Source of the DNA: a virus
DNA: 21,209 nt
Reading direction: 5' to 3' (one strand)
Virus record (IMG/VR): IMGVR_UViG_3300010430_000523
Location: 1-21,209 of that record
Below the pieces are notes generated by a model that had not been told where the DNA came from, made no database searches, and saw nothing but the letters and a program-made list of their open reading frames with translations. Positions 20,803 through 21,209 of the stretch are shown piece by piece. The position numbers and the translations under genes are program-made. The first letter of the stretch is position 1; each line of letters starts with the position of its first letter.

Positions 20803-20960
20803 TAACGTCTCCCGTCACGTTTTCTTCCACCAAGAACAGCAGCACCTTCATCGAACCCTTTACCAGTCCACTTGAAGTCCTTGTAGGGTCTGAGTTTGAT
20901 GACTTTCGACTCATCGAACTCTTTACGTTTTGATGATGGTACATAATGTTTTTTGCTCAT
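20802..20960 (-). CDS. Small basic protein at start of the late operon (52 aa)
   Basis: ATG 20960 to TAG 20804-20802, 52 codons. Very basic: begins MSKKHYVPSSKRKEFDESKV and ends GAAVLGGRKRDGRR. The promoter element TGGTATACT lies six bases upstream, so a transcript from it would begin at or next to the ATG. AGG is adjacent to the ATG, too close for normal ribosome binding. It is coupled to the FmdB-like gene by TAGTG. Could bind nucleic acid or the head interior. No family recognised. Confidence 0.6.
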   Translation of the reverse strand: MSKKHYVPSSKRKEFDESKVIKLRPYKDFKWTGKGFDEGAAVLGGRKRDGRR

Positions 20961-20966
20961 CCTGTA

Positions 20967-20975
20967 AGTATACCA
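20967..20975 (-). promoter_or_regulatory. Extended -10 promoter for the virion operon
   Basis: On the minus strand TGGTATACT (20975 to 20967) is identical to the nine-base element upstream of the Cro-like gene. No good -35 is visible 17 bases upstream. A start site about seven bases downstream of the hexamer would coincide with the ATG at 20960, implying a leaderless message, unless the true start is a later codon. Confidence 0.5.
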
Positions 20976-21093
20976 TTCGCTTCATCGATTCCTATTTAAC
21001 ATAATCTTGTTATTCGCGCCATTCTATATACAAGCCCTTTTTTCCATGTTACCGTGACCGTGTATCACCATAACGACATAGTAAGGAGTTATT
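20976..21093. other. Divergent intergenic region
   Basis: About 120 bases between the minus-strand promoter element and the ribosome binding site of the plus-strand frame. It is AT-rich, with CTATATAC near 21026 and a tandem CCGTGACCGTG at about 21051-21061, and contains no convincing frame. It probably holds the plus-strand promoter, but I cannot define one: TTGTTA and TATATA are spaced too closely for a standard promoter. Confidence 0.45.
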
Positions 21094-21165
21094 TTGATAC
21101 CCTCGAAGAGCAAGAGCAAAGATGTAAGCAGGAAGGACATCAATCCAACCCCTCCATTTCCATGA
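21094..21165 (+). CDS. Short TTG-initiated leader-like frame (23 aa)
   Basis: TTG 21094 follows AAGGAG with five-base spacing, the best ribosome binding site near the right edge. The frame encodes MIPSKSKSKDVSRKDINPTP followed by PFP and ends with TGA at 21163-21165, which overlaps ATG 21162. It may be a coupled leader peptide for the following gene. Very short and without similarity I recognise, so it may be chance. Confidence 0.3.
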   Translation: MIPSKSKSKDVSRKDINPTPPFP

Positions 21166-21209
21166 CATCTCCAGTCCGATCTGCAATAGCAAGCAAGGAA
21201 CGAATTTCA
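21162..21209 (+). CDS. Start of a plus-strand gene, cut by window edge
   Basis: ATG 21162, in an ATGA overlap with the TTG frame, is open for 16 codons to the edge (MTSPVRSAIASKERIS). No ribosome binding site stands at normal distance, so expression would depend on coupling. Too little is seen to name it. Terminase and portal genes have not appeared in the late operon, so they may lie in this direction. Confidence 0.4.
   Translation, partial: MTSPVRSAIASKERIS

Overview
The window looks like part of a tailed double-stranded DNA bacteriophage genome (Caudoviricetes), probably a short-tailed, podovirus-type phage of a proteobacterium. A P22 gp4/T7 gp11-class adaptor, a nozzle-type protein, a scaffold, a capsid protein and very long fiber proteins lie in virion order. 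Host group is inference: one secreted protein (7352-7816) carries a GSWYDPxxDGEG motif that I associate with gammaproteobacterial exported proteins. No tRNA, rRNA, CRISPR array, insertion sequence, integrase, polymerase, terminase, portal or lysis gene was recognised.

The layout is two opposed blocks. The plus-strand block (1-6442) is a tightly packed operon of small early genes, mostly joined by ATGA or TAATG overlaps. It opens with a family of paralogous coiled-coil genes (1-1876) that share two nearly identical DNA boxes, one in the middle of each gene and one at its 3' end. Two small unknowns follow, then a recombination and DNA-processing cluster: PD-(D/E)XK-like protein, NinB/Orf-like mediator, VRR-NUC-like nuclease, YbcO-like zinc/HNH protein, a Cro-like repressor with its own extended -10 promoter and palindrome, Sak3/DUF1071 single-strand annealing protein, YqaJ-family exonuclease, small unknowns, and a minimal SSB-like protein ending in DDDDIPF. 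The block ends at a strong intrinsic terminator (6488-6519).

The minus-strand block (20960 down to 6518) is the virion operon. In transcription order it holds a small basic protein, an FmdB-type zinc ribbon protein, an acidic scaffold-like protein, the major capsid protein, an unknown protein with a nested out-of-frame ORF, the adaptor, the nozzle, a 262-aa fiber-like protein, a 2062-aa modular fiber, a 91-aa protein, a secreted protein, a putative lipoprotein and a repeat-containing binding protein. It meets the plus block at the terminator. A divergent region at 20961-21093 separates it from a further plus-strand gene cut by the right edge.

The least ordinary features are: the mosaic coiled-coil gene array at the left; a tryptophan-rich WDExxW motif found four times in three tail proteins, partly conserved at DNA level; the nested ORF at 17613-17798; a fiber with GNVGIGTTSP repeats but no visible S74 chaperone; and an identical 9-bp extended -10 element upstream of two transcription units, one of which would give a leaderless mRNA.
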